A program made the translations under genes and the position numbers. The notes under the pieces were generated by a model, which had not been told where the DNA came from, made no database searches, and saw nothing but the letters and a program-made list of their open reading frames with translations. Below are positions 57,552 through 64,000 of a stretch of DNA of 64,000 nucleotides, piece by piece. The first letter of the stretch is position 1. Every line of letters starts with the position of its first letter. The stretch is from a virus, in IMG/VR virus record IMGVR_UViG_3300042890_003865, positions 1 through 64,000 of that record, one strand, 5' to 3'.

Positions 57552-57659
57552 ATGAAACCATTAAACGACAAGTTCGTCAGGTTTTCCCTAGCGTTTCTGA
57601 TTTTTTCAGCTTTCCTGCATATTTTGACTTATATATATATTTTATTATCTAACAATTAA
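57552..57659 (+). CDS. 35-residue single-span membrane peptide
   Basis: MKPLNDKFVRFSLAFLIFSA then FLHILTYIYILLSNN: one long hydrophobic segment. Located right after the double terminator and 12 bases before the next ATG. Coding probable, function unknown. Confidence 0.45.
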   Translation: MKPLNDKFVRFSLAFLIFSAFLHILTYIYILLSNN

Positions 57660-57671
57660 TCTTCAAAAGTT

Positions 57672-57875
57672 ATGAGACTTGATCTTACGTTAGAAGAACT
57701 CCACGTTATTAAGAGTTCTATCAGAGAAAAGCATACTTCTTTGCTTAAAGGTTACAATGAGATGACAATTGAGAGCGCACCACGTAGCGTTCACAAGATG
57801 TTGGACTTAGTTGATAGCATTGACACAAAAGTTGGTAAATTAATAATCAAAGCATATGAAGAACTTTATTCCTGA
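57672..57875 (+). CDS. Unknown 67-aa helical protein
   Basis: MRLDLTLEELHVIKSSIREK and helical remainder. GTTATG start context. Overlaps the RadC-like gene by 20 bases in a different frame. Confidence 0.55.
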   Translation: MRLDLTLEELHVIKSSIREKHTSLLKGYNEMTIESAPRSVHKMLDLVDSIDTKVGKLIIKAYEELYS

Positions 57876-58302
57876 GTTTAAGATATCTCTTAAGAAGAAG
57901 GGTAGTTTTGAAGAGATGTTTCCTATGGTTAGCCCAGAAGATGCTGCTGCATTTTGCAGAAAGTGTTTTGACTCTGATGTAATAGATTGGAAAGAAGAGT
58001 TTATAGTTATAGCCTTGAATAGGGCTAACAAGGTTCTAGGGTTCTACAAAGTAAGTAGCGGAGGGGTTGCGGGTACGGTAGCAGACCCTAAGGTTATCTT
58101 TCAGTTTGCCTTGCTATCTAATGCTAGTCGTCTAGTCCTTAGTCATAACCATCCTTCTGGTAATACTTCTAGCTCTAGAGGAGATGATGATATTACTGAG
58201 AAAATACAAAAGGCGGGTAGAGTATTAGACATTGAGGTTATAGACCATATCATAATAACTAGCGAAGGTTACTATTCTTACAGCGAACATGATAGATTGT
58301 AA
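57856..58302 (+). CDS. RadC-like JAB/MPN-domain protein
   Basis: 148 residues, the single catalytic domain without the helix-hairpin-helix of bacterial RadC. FIVIALNRANKVLGFYKVSS (about 51-70), LVLSHNHPSGNTSSSRGDDD (about 94-113) is the H-x-H-P-S-G-x(6-8)-D JAMM metal motif, and DIEVIDHIIITSEGYYSYSE closes it. These metalloproteins are common on phages and mobile elements and some act as anti-restriction factors; the true substrate is unsettled. Confidence 0.87.
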   Translation: MKNFIPEFKISLKKKGSFEEMFPMVSPEDAAAFCRKCFDSDVIDWKEEFIVIALNRANKVLGFYKVSSGGVAGTVADPKVIFQFALLSNASRLVLSHNHPSGNTSSSRGDDDITEKIQKAGRVLDIEVIDHIIITSEGYYSYSEHDRL

Positions 58303-58335
58303 ATAAATTTTCATAATAATTAAAATCAAATCAAA

Positions 58336-58623
58336 ATGAAAAAGGTTATGTTGTTCCTCCCAATCATTGCAATGGTTCTCTATTCTTGTAGCAGCGACAG
58401 ATCAGGAGAAAGAAAACCGTCTAAACTAGCTAGAGTTAGAGAAGTTGATACTAACCAAGTCAACTGGGTTAGGTTAAATTTGACAGAGGCATCTGTTTAT
58501 AAGATAGGAGATACCCTAACTATAAACACTATGTACCACAATGTTTCTTATGAAAGACCTACTGAAGAGGTTTTAGAACTTAAAAAAGTTTACATAGAAA
58601 GTTTTGAAGTTGCAAAAAATTAG
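58336..58623 (+). CDS. 95-residue lipoprotein
   Basis: Signal MKKVMLFLPIIAMVLYSC with lipobox Cys at 18, then Ser/Arg-rich linker and a small beta domain (IGDTLTINTMYHNVSYERPT). Second clear lipoprotein of the right arm. Surface or periplasmic; role unknown. Confidence 0.65.
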   Translation: MKKVMLFLPIIAMVLYSCSSDRSGERKPSKLARVREVDTNQVNWVRLNLTEASVYKIGDTLTINTMYHNVSYERPTEEVLELKKVYIESFEVAKN

Positions 58624-58651
58624 TTATATTGCAATTGTAAAAACACCCCTT

Positions 58652-58768
58652 ATGCCAAGCACCATCCTTGAAACAACCATCTTTTATCTCCAGCAAATAC
58701 TTGCTGGAGTTGTATTCGGTTTAGCTTTTGTAGTCATCTACAAGATAGTTTTTAAGAAGACAGACTAA
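58652..58768 (+). CDS. 38-residue single-span membrane peptide
   Basis: MPSTILETTIFYLQQILAGV then VFGLAFVVIYKIVFKKTD: one span, basic end. Short but well formed and between two membrane/lipoprotein genes. Function unknown. Confidence 0.45.
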   Translation: MPSTILETTIFYLQQILAGVVFGLAFVVIYKIVFKKTD

Positions 58769-58783
58769 TCTTTTAGTATTAAA

Positions 58784-58993
58784 ATGTTATGTATGAAAAA
58801 GTATATAATTATTATACTGGTTTTACTTATTGTAGGATCTTATGCTTTCTTTAACTTGATTCTAGGTAGTACTTATCTAACGATAGCAATCTTTGCACTA
58901 TCTTTTACAGTAGTTATATTTCTATCAGTTTTTTTATTAGGAGATATAGTTCTAAAAATAATATCACATTTATGGAAAAGAGACGATCAATAA
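58784..58993 (+). CDS. Two-span membrane protein
   Basis: 69 residues (or 66 from the in-frame ATG at 58793, MKKYIIIILVLLIVGSYAFF). Two hydrophobic segments and a basic tail SHLWKRDDQ. Overlaps the next gene by 22 bases. Confidence 0.58.
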   Translation: MLCMKKYIIIILVLLIVGSYAFFNLILGSTYLTIAIFALSFTVVIFLSVFLLGDIVLKIISHLWKRDDQ

Positions 58994-59352
58994 ATAGCTT
59001 AGTATTATTTACAACAGCATTCTTTGTAGCACTTTCCGTATTTGTTATGAAGATTGTCAACACTATGATGGGGTACAAATCTAATATCAATAGCTATTAC
59101 CTAAGAGCAGACTACAAAAGTTCAGAAGACTTGTTTAGTACTTTGATATCTTACCCTAATAGATTGTTCTTATGGTGTTGTGATTGTATTCAGTTCTATG
59201 CTGTGAGGATGGGGATAACATATGAACAGTTGAATATAGATCTGTTTGTAATACTACAGCCTATGTTAATAGTAATGTTTGCAGTCTTGTTTGTTATACA
59301 ATCCGTAAGACTTAGTCGGTCTTATAACTTGGGTCAGTCAAATCATAATTAG
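58972..59352 (+). CDS. Two-span membrane protein of 126 aa
   Basis: MEKRRSINSLVLFTTAFFVA opens a first span, a Cys-containing loop (LFLWCCDCIQFYAVRMGITY), and a second span (LFVILQPMLIVMFAVLFVIQ) near the C-terminus. Overlaps the convergent leftward gene by 41 bases. Unknown function. Confidence 0.55.
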   Translation: MEKRRSINSLVLFTTAFFVALSVFVMKIVNTMMGYKSNINSYYLRADYKSSEDLFSTLISYPNRLFLWCCDCIQFYAVRMGITYEQLNIDLFVILQPMLIVMFAVLFVIQSVRLSRSYNLGQSNHN

Positions 59353-60463
59353 TAACGTAGCTGGCAGGTATTACTACGTTTATTTTCTTAGCCTCTACAC
59401 CAGGAACATCATCGGGAGTTTCTAAGTAAGCCATATGTCTGATAGCTCCATACAAGCCTTGATCGTTATCGCTCATTATCTTGACTATTGCTTCCGGATA
59501 TGTTAAATCTTTTATATCTTCTTTAGTTGTTTTTATACTTTTCCATTTAGAAAAATCATAAGTATCAGTTATGGTATAAGAACCATCACTGTTCTTTTGG
59601 TATGCAAACTTACCTAAGGTTAGACCAATCAGTACCTCAGGATCCTGAGTTAGTTGATTAAACATTTGCTTGCCATTCAACATTTCCCCAGCTAATAAAT
59701 CTGAACGTACCTCTTCTCTATACTGATCATAAGTAACAGCTCCTTGGTTTTCATCGCTTATTTTCTTATTACCTTCTCCGTAACGCTGTTTATCTTTTAT
59801 AGCTTGGCTAATTAAAGATCCCATCATTTTAAGATCTTGGGTTCTAAAATCTTTTGCATTTAGATTTTTAGTATTATAAAGCTGTGCTACGTGAGGAGCC
59901 TGCTGTCTGAGGTATTGTTTTATGTTATCTTTAAACGGCATTAATAAAGTCCCTACCACAGCTGCCCCAACAGCTGCCTTCTTTGCAAAATCTTTAACCT
60001 TAACACCTGTTGCTTTGAGTTTATCTAATAAAGACTTCTTATTCTCTTTAGGTATTTTAGGATCAGATAAAAACTTTAGAACTTTTTTCTCATACTCTTT
60101 AGGAAGCTCTGCATCCTTCTTACCTAGAACGTTCCAGTTAACAATCTTAGATTGGTTTAGATATTGTAGTACGGGTTTAGATCCATCTTTAGGTATGATG
60201 TATGTTAGTATGAAGTTCTTACCATTCTTATTGTCTATCCTAATAGGTTCTATAGAGTACCAACCTTTCTTTGACTTCTCGTCTCCCTGATAATATACAC
60301 TTAGTCTTTTCTTATCTGCTATGATTTTATTAGCAGTCTTGTCATCCATAGGAGCTTCAAGTAACATCTCAAGAAAGCTTGTATCTCCCTGATTATAAGA
60401 CTCTTGTAAATTAACAGTATCAATAATAGATAAAAAGATATGTTCTTTGTAAGACAGCATCAT
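59312..60463 (-). CDS. Leftward late-type gene with WYL-like domain inside early region
   Basis: 383 residues. DKKRLSVYYQGDEKSKKGWY, SIEPIRIDNKNGKNFILTYI and QYLNQSKIVNWNVLGKK (about 50-115) read like a WYL-type sensor domain; a Lys-rich linker and short hydrophobic patch (AAVGAAVVGTLLMPF) follow, then a C-terminal domain with DPEVLIGLTLGKFAYQKNSD. N-terminal SFLEMLLEAP could be a gp21-type cleavage site. The only leftward gene here, with an exact late-type motif 16 bases upstream, so probably a late, perhaps packaged, protein. Confidence 0.58.
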   Translation of the reverse strand: MMLSYKEHIFLSIIDTVNLQESYNQGDTSFLEMLLEAPMDDKTANKIIADKKRLSVYYQGDEKSKKGWYSIEPIRIDNKNGKNFILTYIIPKDGSKPVLQYLNQSKIVNWNVLGKKDAELPKEYEKKVLKFLSDPKIPKENKKSLLDKLKATGVKVKDFAKKAAVGAAVVGTLLMPFKDNIKQYLRQQAPHVAQLYNTKNLNAKDFRTQDLKMMGSLISQAIKDKQRYGEGNKKISDENQGAVTYDQYREEVRSDLLAGEMLNGKQMFNQLTQDPEVLIGLTLGKFAYQKNSDGSYTITDTYDFSKWKSIKTTKEDIKDLTYPEAIVKIMSDNDQGLYGAIRHMAYLETPDDVPGVEAKKINVVIPASYVTNYDLTDPSYKTD

Positions 60464-60478
60464 ATATTAATTAGTATA

Positions 60479-60487
60479 TATAAATAT
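60479..60487 (-). promoter_or_regulatory. Late-promoter-like motif ATATTTATA
   Basis: Exact copy in leftward sense, 16 bases before the ATG at 60463, in a 31-base divergent gap with the rightward gene at 60495. Confidence 0.5.
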
Positions 60488-60494
60488 TAATGCC

Positions 60495-60743
60495 ATGGCA
60501 AATAAAATGTTAAACCTTGAATTTAATAACGCCTGTCTAGTTGTCAAAGCAATTAACTGGAAGGGTTGCGTTAAAGACGCTTCTAAAGTTTTAGGAGTGT
60601 GTGACACTACTGTGTACGAGATAATAAGAAGAAATCAAATACACATAGTTAAGAATGCAGAGGGTAGGATGTATGTTGATACCAAAAAAGGTATTATATA
60701 TAGAGATCATGAGGGGAAAATATTTAAAGACATTCCATTATAA
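60495..60743 (+). CDS. Small helix-turn-helix-like protein
   Basis: 82 residues. GCVKDASKVLGVCDTTVYEI IRRNQI (about 24-49) fits a helix-turn-helix unit, followed by a beta hairpin (GRMYVDTKKGIIYRDHEGKI). Divergent to the leftward gene, so it may regulate the shared gap. Role inferred. Confidence 0.58.
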   Translation: MANKMLNLEFNNACLVVKAINWKGCVKDASKVLGVCDTTVYEIIRRNQIHIVKNAEGRMYVDTKKGIIYRDHEGKIFKDIPL

Positions 60744-60762
60744 ACAATAAAAAACAAAGGTT

Positions 60763-61050
60763 ATGTTAGAACAAATGTTAGAAAAAATGAAAAAGGACTT
60801 TGAAATCCTTCACCGCCAAAGGTGTTTTCTAATGGCATCGTTGCAGCATCTTATGGAAAAAGACTTCGAAGACCCAGACGCTACCAGATTCAAAGTAGTT
60901 ATAGCACAAGCTATGATAGATGGTCTATTTGATAAAGGACATTGTTTGTCGGATGAGATAGAGAAGGCTGTATTGATATCAATGAAAGAGATGTTAGAAA
61001 GAGAAAGACTTCTATCTGATATAAAGAATGATTTGAATGGACCATTCTAA
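60763..61050 (+). CDS. Unknown 95-aa helical protein
   Basis: MLEQMLEKMKKDFEILHRQR, LQHLMEKDFEDPDATRFKVV and helical end. AAAGGTTATG start context. No recognised family. Confidence 0.55.
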   Translation: MLEQMLEKMKKDFEILHRQRCFLMASLQHLMEKDFEDPDATRFKVVIAQAMIDGLFDKGHCLSDEIEKAVLISMKEMLERERLLSDIKNDLNGPF

Positions 61051-61094
61051 GATAAAAACGTCAGGTTATAAGACGGTATAAAACCACCACAAAT

Positions 61095-61319
61095 ATGATG
61101 TTAAAAGTCATAAGGTCTGACAGACCAACGTCTCACTATTCTCCGATAGAGAATGTGCAAGAGAGCATCTCGGAGTTGTATAAGGATCCTGCCAACTTCG
61201 GGATTACGGTGACGGTAGTTAACGAAGATGGTGCTTCTTTAGAGTTCGACACGTCTGAGAACCTGTCTAGGGCAGGGATCAGAAAGCGACTAGAGGAGCT
61301 ACAGAATCTTCTGTGGTAG
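61095..61319 (+). CDS. Unknown 74-aa protein
   Basis: MMLKVIRSDRPTSHYSPIEN then NFGITVTVVNEDGASLEFDT, a small alpha/beta protein. More GC-rich than its neighbours and followed at once by a strong terminator. Confidence 0.55.
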   Translation: MMLKVIRSDRPTSHYSPIENVQESISELYKDPANFGITVTVVNEDGASLEFDTSENLSRAGIRKRLEELQNLLW

Positions 61320-61327
61320 TCTTAACG

Positions 61328-61357
61328 CCCCTCGACAATTAAGTCGGGGGGTTTTTT
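61328..61357 (+). terminator. Intrinsic terminator
   Basis: CCCCTCGAC - AATTAA - GTCGGGGGG (9 bp with one T-G pair) followed by TTTTTT. Ends the unit at 61319. Confidence 0.88.
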
Positions 61358-61378
61358 ATTTAATCTAAAAAGTATTTT

Positions 61379-61561
61379 ATGGGTAACAATTTATTTGAAG
61401 AAAGCATTGTACTTGCAGAAGACTTTAGATCTCTTAATGAGATTGAGAGAAAAGTTCTGATTCAAAAGTTTATCGACTCCATCATTTACGACTCAGTAAA
61501 GTTCAAAGCTGCAGTTGATATGATAAAGAGTTGGGATCCACAAAACAATAATAAAATTTAA
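61379..61561 (+). CDS. Unknown 60-aa acidic helical protein
   Basis: MGNNLFEESIVLAEDFRSLN, helical throughout, ending WDPQNNNKI. Starts 22 bases after the terminator T-run, so it needs its own promoter or read-through. No recognised family. Confidence 0.5.
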   Translation: MGNNLFEESIVLAEDFRSLNEIERKVLIQKFIDSIIYDSVKFKAAVDMIKSWDPQNNNKI

Positions 61562-61565
61562 TGTC

Positions 61566-61865
61566 ATGACTAAACTTGCAATTATCGGTATTATAACTTC
61601 TATGGTTATGCTTGGTCTAGTAGTAGTATTAATAAACATTCTTAAGAGAGATGCTAACTCTTTGCTAGTTGCTTTCTACAAAGCGTGTGATGATATCAGA
61701 GAAAGAATTCACAAAGCTAGTTCTAAGGCAGAGACCAGAGAGATATTAGATGACTTACAGCAGATAGAAGATACGTTTGTTATGCAACTTCCTGTAGCTG
61801 TTACACAAAAGGAGATGAATCTCTTGTATAGATTATTAGAAAAGAAAGATAAAAAAATAAAGTAG
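61566..61865 (+). CDS. Single-span membrane protein with cytoplasmic coiled coil
   Basis: 99 residues. One N-terminal span (LAIIGIITSMVMLGLVVVLI), then charged helices (ETREILDDLQQIEDTFVMQL). Topology like small phage membrane regulators; unknown. Confidence 0.58.
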   Translation: MTKLAIIGIITSMVMLGLVVVLINILKRDANSLLVAFYKACDDIRERIHKASSKAETREILDDLQQIEDTFVMQLPVAVTQKEMNLLYRLLEKKDKKIK

Positions 61866-61866
61866 T

Positions 61867-62496
61867 ATGGACAAGTTATTACAAAAAGCAAAAGAAAGAT
61901 ATCGTCCCGGCTGTTGCTACCTAGCATTATCATTTGAAGACTTCAGTTCTATGCATGTGTGCCCTAACTACAAGGAGCCTTTCTACTTTAAAGATGACAG
62001 TATAGCTTTGTTTTCTGGAGGGGGTCTTGTTTACCACAAAGGAGTATGGGCTCCAATAGTGACAGAGAGTTATACGGAGTTCAAAGTAGGGGATGTAGTA
62101 GTAAGATGGAGAGATATAGAACATGATGAATGGAATGAGATAGGAGAAGTAGAGGACATTGATTTGATTCCCATAGGAAAAGAAGTAGTTGTAGAACATG
62201 CAGATGTAGCAAATGGAATATACAAACTTCCATCAATATTCATAAACGATTGGTGGTACCCAACCACAGCGTTTACACTTGCTAAGTATTATAATCCATA
62301 TTACACAATAAACCAGGGGACAGTGGATACTCTGAACACAAACAGTTATGGCAAAGACCACACAATTAAAGTACAAAGACCTTCTGCTTCAATCGTCACA
62401 GGACAAAGAACTTCAAGAGGTGGAGTTCAGGGTAGAAGAAATGCAGCAATCACTAGAGGCGGATATTCTAGCCACAAAGCGATCACTGGCAAGTGA
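61867..62496 (+). CDS. Unknown 209-aa protein with out-of-frame overlapped tail
   Basis: Residues 1-160 look like a folded beta-rich domain (YRPGCCYLALSFEDF, FSGGGLVYHKGVWAPIVTES, VGDVVVRWRDIEHDEWNEIG). The last 50 residues are Ser/Gly/Arg-rich and overlap the next gene by 149 bases in another frame. The tail may be constrained by the other gene rather than structured. Family not recognised. Confidence 0.6.
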   Translation: MDKLLQKAKERYRPGCCYLALSFEDFSSMHVCPNYKEPFYFKDDSIALFSGGGLVYHKGVWAPIVTESYTEFKVGDVVVRWRDIEHDEWNEIGEVEDIDLIPIGKEVVVEHADVANGIYKLPSIFINDWWYPTTAFTLAKYYNPYYTINQGTVDTLNTNSYGKDHTIKVQRPSASIVTGQRTSRGGVQGRRNAAITRGGYSSHKAITGK

Positions 62497-62629
62497 GAGA
62501 GCTACGTTGATTAGATACAAGTCTCAGTTCCCATTAGTTGCACAGAATATAGTTAACCATCAAGTCAAGATAGAAAGTCTTGAAGATGGATTAGCTAGAC
62601 TTAATGCTTTAAAGTCTGAGTTGTTTTAG
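62348..62629 (+). CDS. Coiled-coil protein overlapping the previous gene
   Basis: 93 residues: MAKTTQLKYKDLLLQSSQDK then a long coiled coil (FRVEEMQQSLEADILATKRS). GTTATG start context. 149 bases overlap the previous gene. Coiled-coil periodicity is kept inside the overlap, which suggests this frame is the older constraint there. Confidence 0.6.
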   Translation: MAKTTQLKYKDLLLQSSQDKELQEVEFRVEEMQQSLEADILATKRSLASERATLIRYKSQFPLVAQNIVNHQVKIESLEDGLARLNALKSELF

Positions 62630-62636
62630 TTTACAA

Positions 62637-62665
62637 AAAGGGGGATGCTTAAAGGCTCCCCCTTT
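62637..62665 (+). terminator. Hairpin between small genes, weak terminator
   Basis: AAAGGGGGA and TCCCCCTTT form a 9-bp stem with an 11-base loop. Only TTT follows, so it may stabilise RNA or attenuate rather than terminate. Confidence 0.6.
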
Positions 62666-62677
62666 AACTTTAGAGTT

Positions 62678-62800
62678 ATGGTGAAAGAAAAGTTTATCAA
62701 GTGTGTTAATTGTAAAAAACTATTCACTCAAACAATCTACAAGAAAAAGAAATCAAAACCAATCTGTCCACATTGTGGAACGCTAAATCAAAATGTATGA
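62678..62800 (+). CDS. 40-residue zinc-ribbon-like protein
   Basis: MVKEKFIKCVNCKKLFTQTI and SKPICPHCGTLNQNV: two CxxC pairs (9, 12 and 34, 37), a minimal zinc ribbon. ATGA overlap with the next gene. Likely nucleic-acid or protein adaptor. Confidence 0.6.
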   Translation: MVKEKFIKCVNCKKLFTQTIYKKKKSKPICPHCGTLNQNV

Positions 62801-63081
62801 AGACTTACAATTTCAACGGGAACGAAGTTACCGTAAAGATCACTACTTCAATTTGTCCTAATAGGATTCAACTTAACGATGCTTTAGATGGACAGCCTTA
62901 TGCAGTAGCTACTGTTAACATCCCTGAGCTTGGTATGGTAGAAGGTTATGTGGCTGTTAAAGATTATAGTGAGAATGAAGGTATGTTACAGTTCCTTATT
63001 GACAATGACATAGTAGAACCTCCAATTACTTACGTAAATTCTAGTTATGTAAATTTTCCAATCTGTAAAATCAAAATCTAA
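62797..63081 (+). CDS. Unknown 94-aa protein
   Basis: The ATG at 62797 forms an ATGA overlap with the zinc-ribbon gene. MKTYNFNGNEVTVKITTSIC, a beta-rich middle (DGQPYAVATVNIPELGMVEG) and YVNFPICKIKI. I recall similar small proteins in other phages but no function. Confidence 0.58.
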   Translation: MKTYNFNGNEVTVKITTSICPNRIQLNDALDGQPYAVATVNIPELGMVEGYVAVKDYSENEGMLQFLIDNDIVEPPITYVNSSYVNFPICKIKI

Positions 63082-63094
63082 TAATCTGTAAATT

Positions 63095-63376
63095 ATGGCA
63101 AAGAAAAAGAAAACCTACGTTAGGGTTGATTGCTCTATGGCTCCTGCTGTAGAAACAAAACCTCCAAGAGATCTTAGACCTAAATGTCTTAATTGTGATC
63201 AAACAATAATAATGAGGAAGACTTGGAGTTGGTGGAGGAGTGGAGAAGAAAAATCAAAGATCACGTACTTTTACGATGGAATATCCTACTTCTGTTGTAG
63301 AAGTTGTGCTCTAGCTTTTGCACACAAGATGGCTATTAAAACACTCAAACTAGAACCATTAAATAAAATACAATGA
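63095..63376 (+). CDS. Small Cys-rich zinc-binding-like protein
   Basis: 93 residues. PKCLNCDQTIIMRKTWSWW (about 29-47) and YFYDGISYFCCRSCALAFAH (about 59-78) place two Cys pairs around an aromatic core, like treble-clef or TRASH-type zinc binders. ATGA overlap with the next gene. Confidence 0.6.
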   Translation: MAKKKKTYVRVDCSMAPAVETKPPRDLRPKCLNCDQTIIMRKTWSWWRSGEEKSKITYFYDGISYFCCRSCALAFAHKMAIKTLKLEPLNKIQ

Positions 63377-63708
63377 GAAAAGTAACACTTGATTCAACTG
63401 AGGCCTTCTTACAAAGAAAGAACAAGAAGACTCACAACACAGTAGTATCTGTGGATAAAGACGGTAACGCTTCTATGTACTTGTTTGGTAACAGGATAGC
63501 AGTTCATACTCATGATGGTAGATTGTTCATCACTACTGCTGGATGGAATACCTCTACTACTAGAAACAGGCTATCTGGTATAGGTAGTTTCAGAATAACT
63601 TCTAGAGGTATGCTATCTTTGAATGGCCAACCTTGGAATGGTAGATGGGTAGAGATAGTGCAGGCTGATCCTATATCTATGCACTTTGAAAATGAACCTC
63701 CTGTATGA
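63373..63708 (+). CDS. Unknown 111-aa beta-rich protein
   Basis: MRKVTLDSTEAFLQRKNKKT, SVDKDGNASMYLFGNRIAVH and GRLFITTAGWNTSTTRNRLS suggest a beta fold. Coupled by ATGA to both neighbours. I recall similar small proteins in T4-like and Bacteroidetes phages, function unknown. Confidence 0.58.
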   Translation: MRKVTLDSTEAFLQRKNKKTHNTVVSVDKDGNASMYLFGNRIAVHTHDGRLFITTAGWNTSTTRNRLSGIGSFRITSRGMLSLNGQPWNGRWVEIVQADPISMHFENEPPV

Positions 63709-63857
63709 TGCAGTTAATCTATACTGCTATATTCATAGTAGGGTTTCTGGTAGTCCTTGGTCTTGTACTAAGATTACTAGGAGCCTTACTTAAAATATTT
63801 CTAGGACTGTTTATTATAATTGTAATAGTTTACTTACTTGTAATTTTAATATTTTAA
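63705..63857 (+). CDS. 50-residue very hydrophobic membrane protein
   Basis: Two spans with almost no loop (LIYTAIFIVGFLVVLGLVLR and LLKIFLGLFIIIVIVYLLVI). ATGATG start overlapping the upstream stop. Holin-like size and topology, but no lysis gene is nearby. Confidence 0.5.
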   Translation: MMQLIYTAIFIVGFLVVLGLVLRLLGALLKIFLGLFIIIVIVYLLVILIF

Positions 63858-63860
63858 ATC

Positions 63861-64000
63861 ATGACAAAAGTATCTTACAAAGAAGCCAAGCAAAAAAAGG
63901 CTGTGAGAGATTTCATATTCTCCCACTATAAAAAGTCTAAGATAGTAGGTCTTGCTGGTCCTGACATAAACGAATATGTGGGGTGGTGTAAGTCAAATGG
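63861..64000 (+). CDS. Unknown protein, 3' end cut by window
   Basis: Starts MTKVSYKEAKQKKAVRDFIF and continues to KIVGLAGPDINEYVGWCKSN at the window edge. G-L-A-G-P-D-I-N-E-Y may be the start of a nucleotide-binding fold, but too little is visible to assign. Confidence 0.5.
   Translation, partial: MTKVSYKEAKQKKAVRDFIFSHYKKSKIVGLAGPDINEYVGWCKSN

Overview
This window is part of the genome of a large, AT-rich, T4-like tailed phage (contractile-tail myovirus). The evidence is a block of T4-type virion genes in recognisable order on the minus strand: large terminase, portal, prohead protease and a partial scaffold (10.0 to 0 kb); baseplate wedge gp6-like and gp25-like proteins; and a gp5-like hub carrying a lytic transglycosylase domain (37.9-43.7 kb). 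A gp55-like late sigma factor (44.1 kb) and a T4-type primase (17.7 kb) agree. A Bacteroidetes host is my inference, from the low GC, the lack of Shine-Dalgarno spacing, a TTG-N17-TATATTTC promoter at 54.76 kb and the style of the fibre and glycosylation genes. I found no tRNA, integrase or CRISPR array.

Layout. 0-46.1 kb reads leftward and is mostly late genes. From left to right it holds: (i) the head genes; (ii) a nested spanin-like pair and a string of small proteins, many with a short amphipathic N-terminus resembling T4 capsid-targeting sequences, so possibly packaged with the DNA (10.0-17.1 kb); (iii) primase and a GIY-YIG-like nuclease (17.2-19.1 kb); (iv) two Thr-Pro-rich fibre proteins, a seven-gene sugar locus (UDP-galactopyranose mutase, a methyltransferase and five glycosyltransferase-like genes) and a 978-residue Thr-Pro fibre protein (19.1-30.2 kb); (v) tail and baseplate genes (30.2-44.1 kb); (vi) the late sigma factor and an HD hydrolase (44.1-46.1 kb). 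46.1-52.5 kb alternates in strand. It carries a nuclease-like gene, a two-gene bilin pathway (heme oxygenase plus ferredoxin-dependent bilin reductase), a lipoprotein, and more putative capsid cargo.

52.55-54.75 kb has the most unusual content. Transcription switches to rightward here. A G10 tract and three 23-bp-spaced iteron-like repeats (the third a perfect DnaA box) are followed by a tandem 72-bp promoter-like repeat, an unrecognised 229-aa protein, and about 950 bases without ORFs. That stretch is packed with perfect hairpins, includes a 15/16 match to the bacterial parS centromere site, and ends in a strong terminator. I read it as a candidate large structured RNA next to a candidate replication origin.

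54.8-64 kb is a rightward operon-like run of small early-type genes: lipoproteins, one-span membrane proteins, a RadC-like protein, a 3D/double-psi-barrel protein and zinc-binding proteins. They share a (A)AGGTTATG start context and are split by terminators. One leftward gene embedded here (59.3-60.5 kb) carries the motif seen upstream of the late genes.

Regulation. A 9-mer, ATATTTATA in the sense of the gene, stands 4-31 bases upstream of the first gene of many leftward units, and farther upstream of the scaffold gene. I propose it as the late promoter read with the gp55-like sigma. It is the reverse complement of most of the T4 late element TATAAATA, which is odd and testable.
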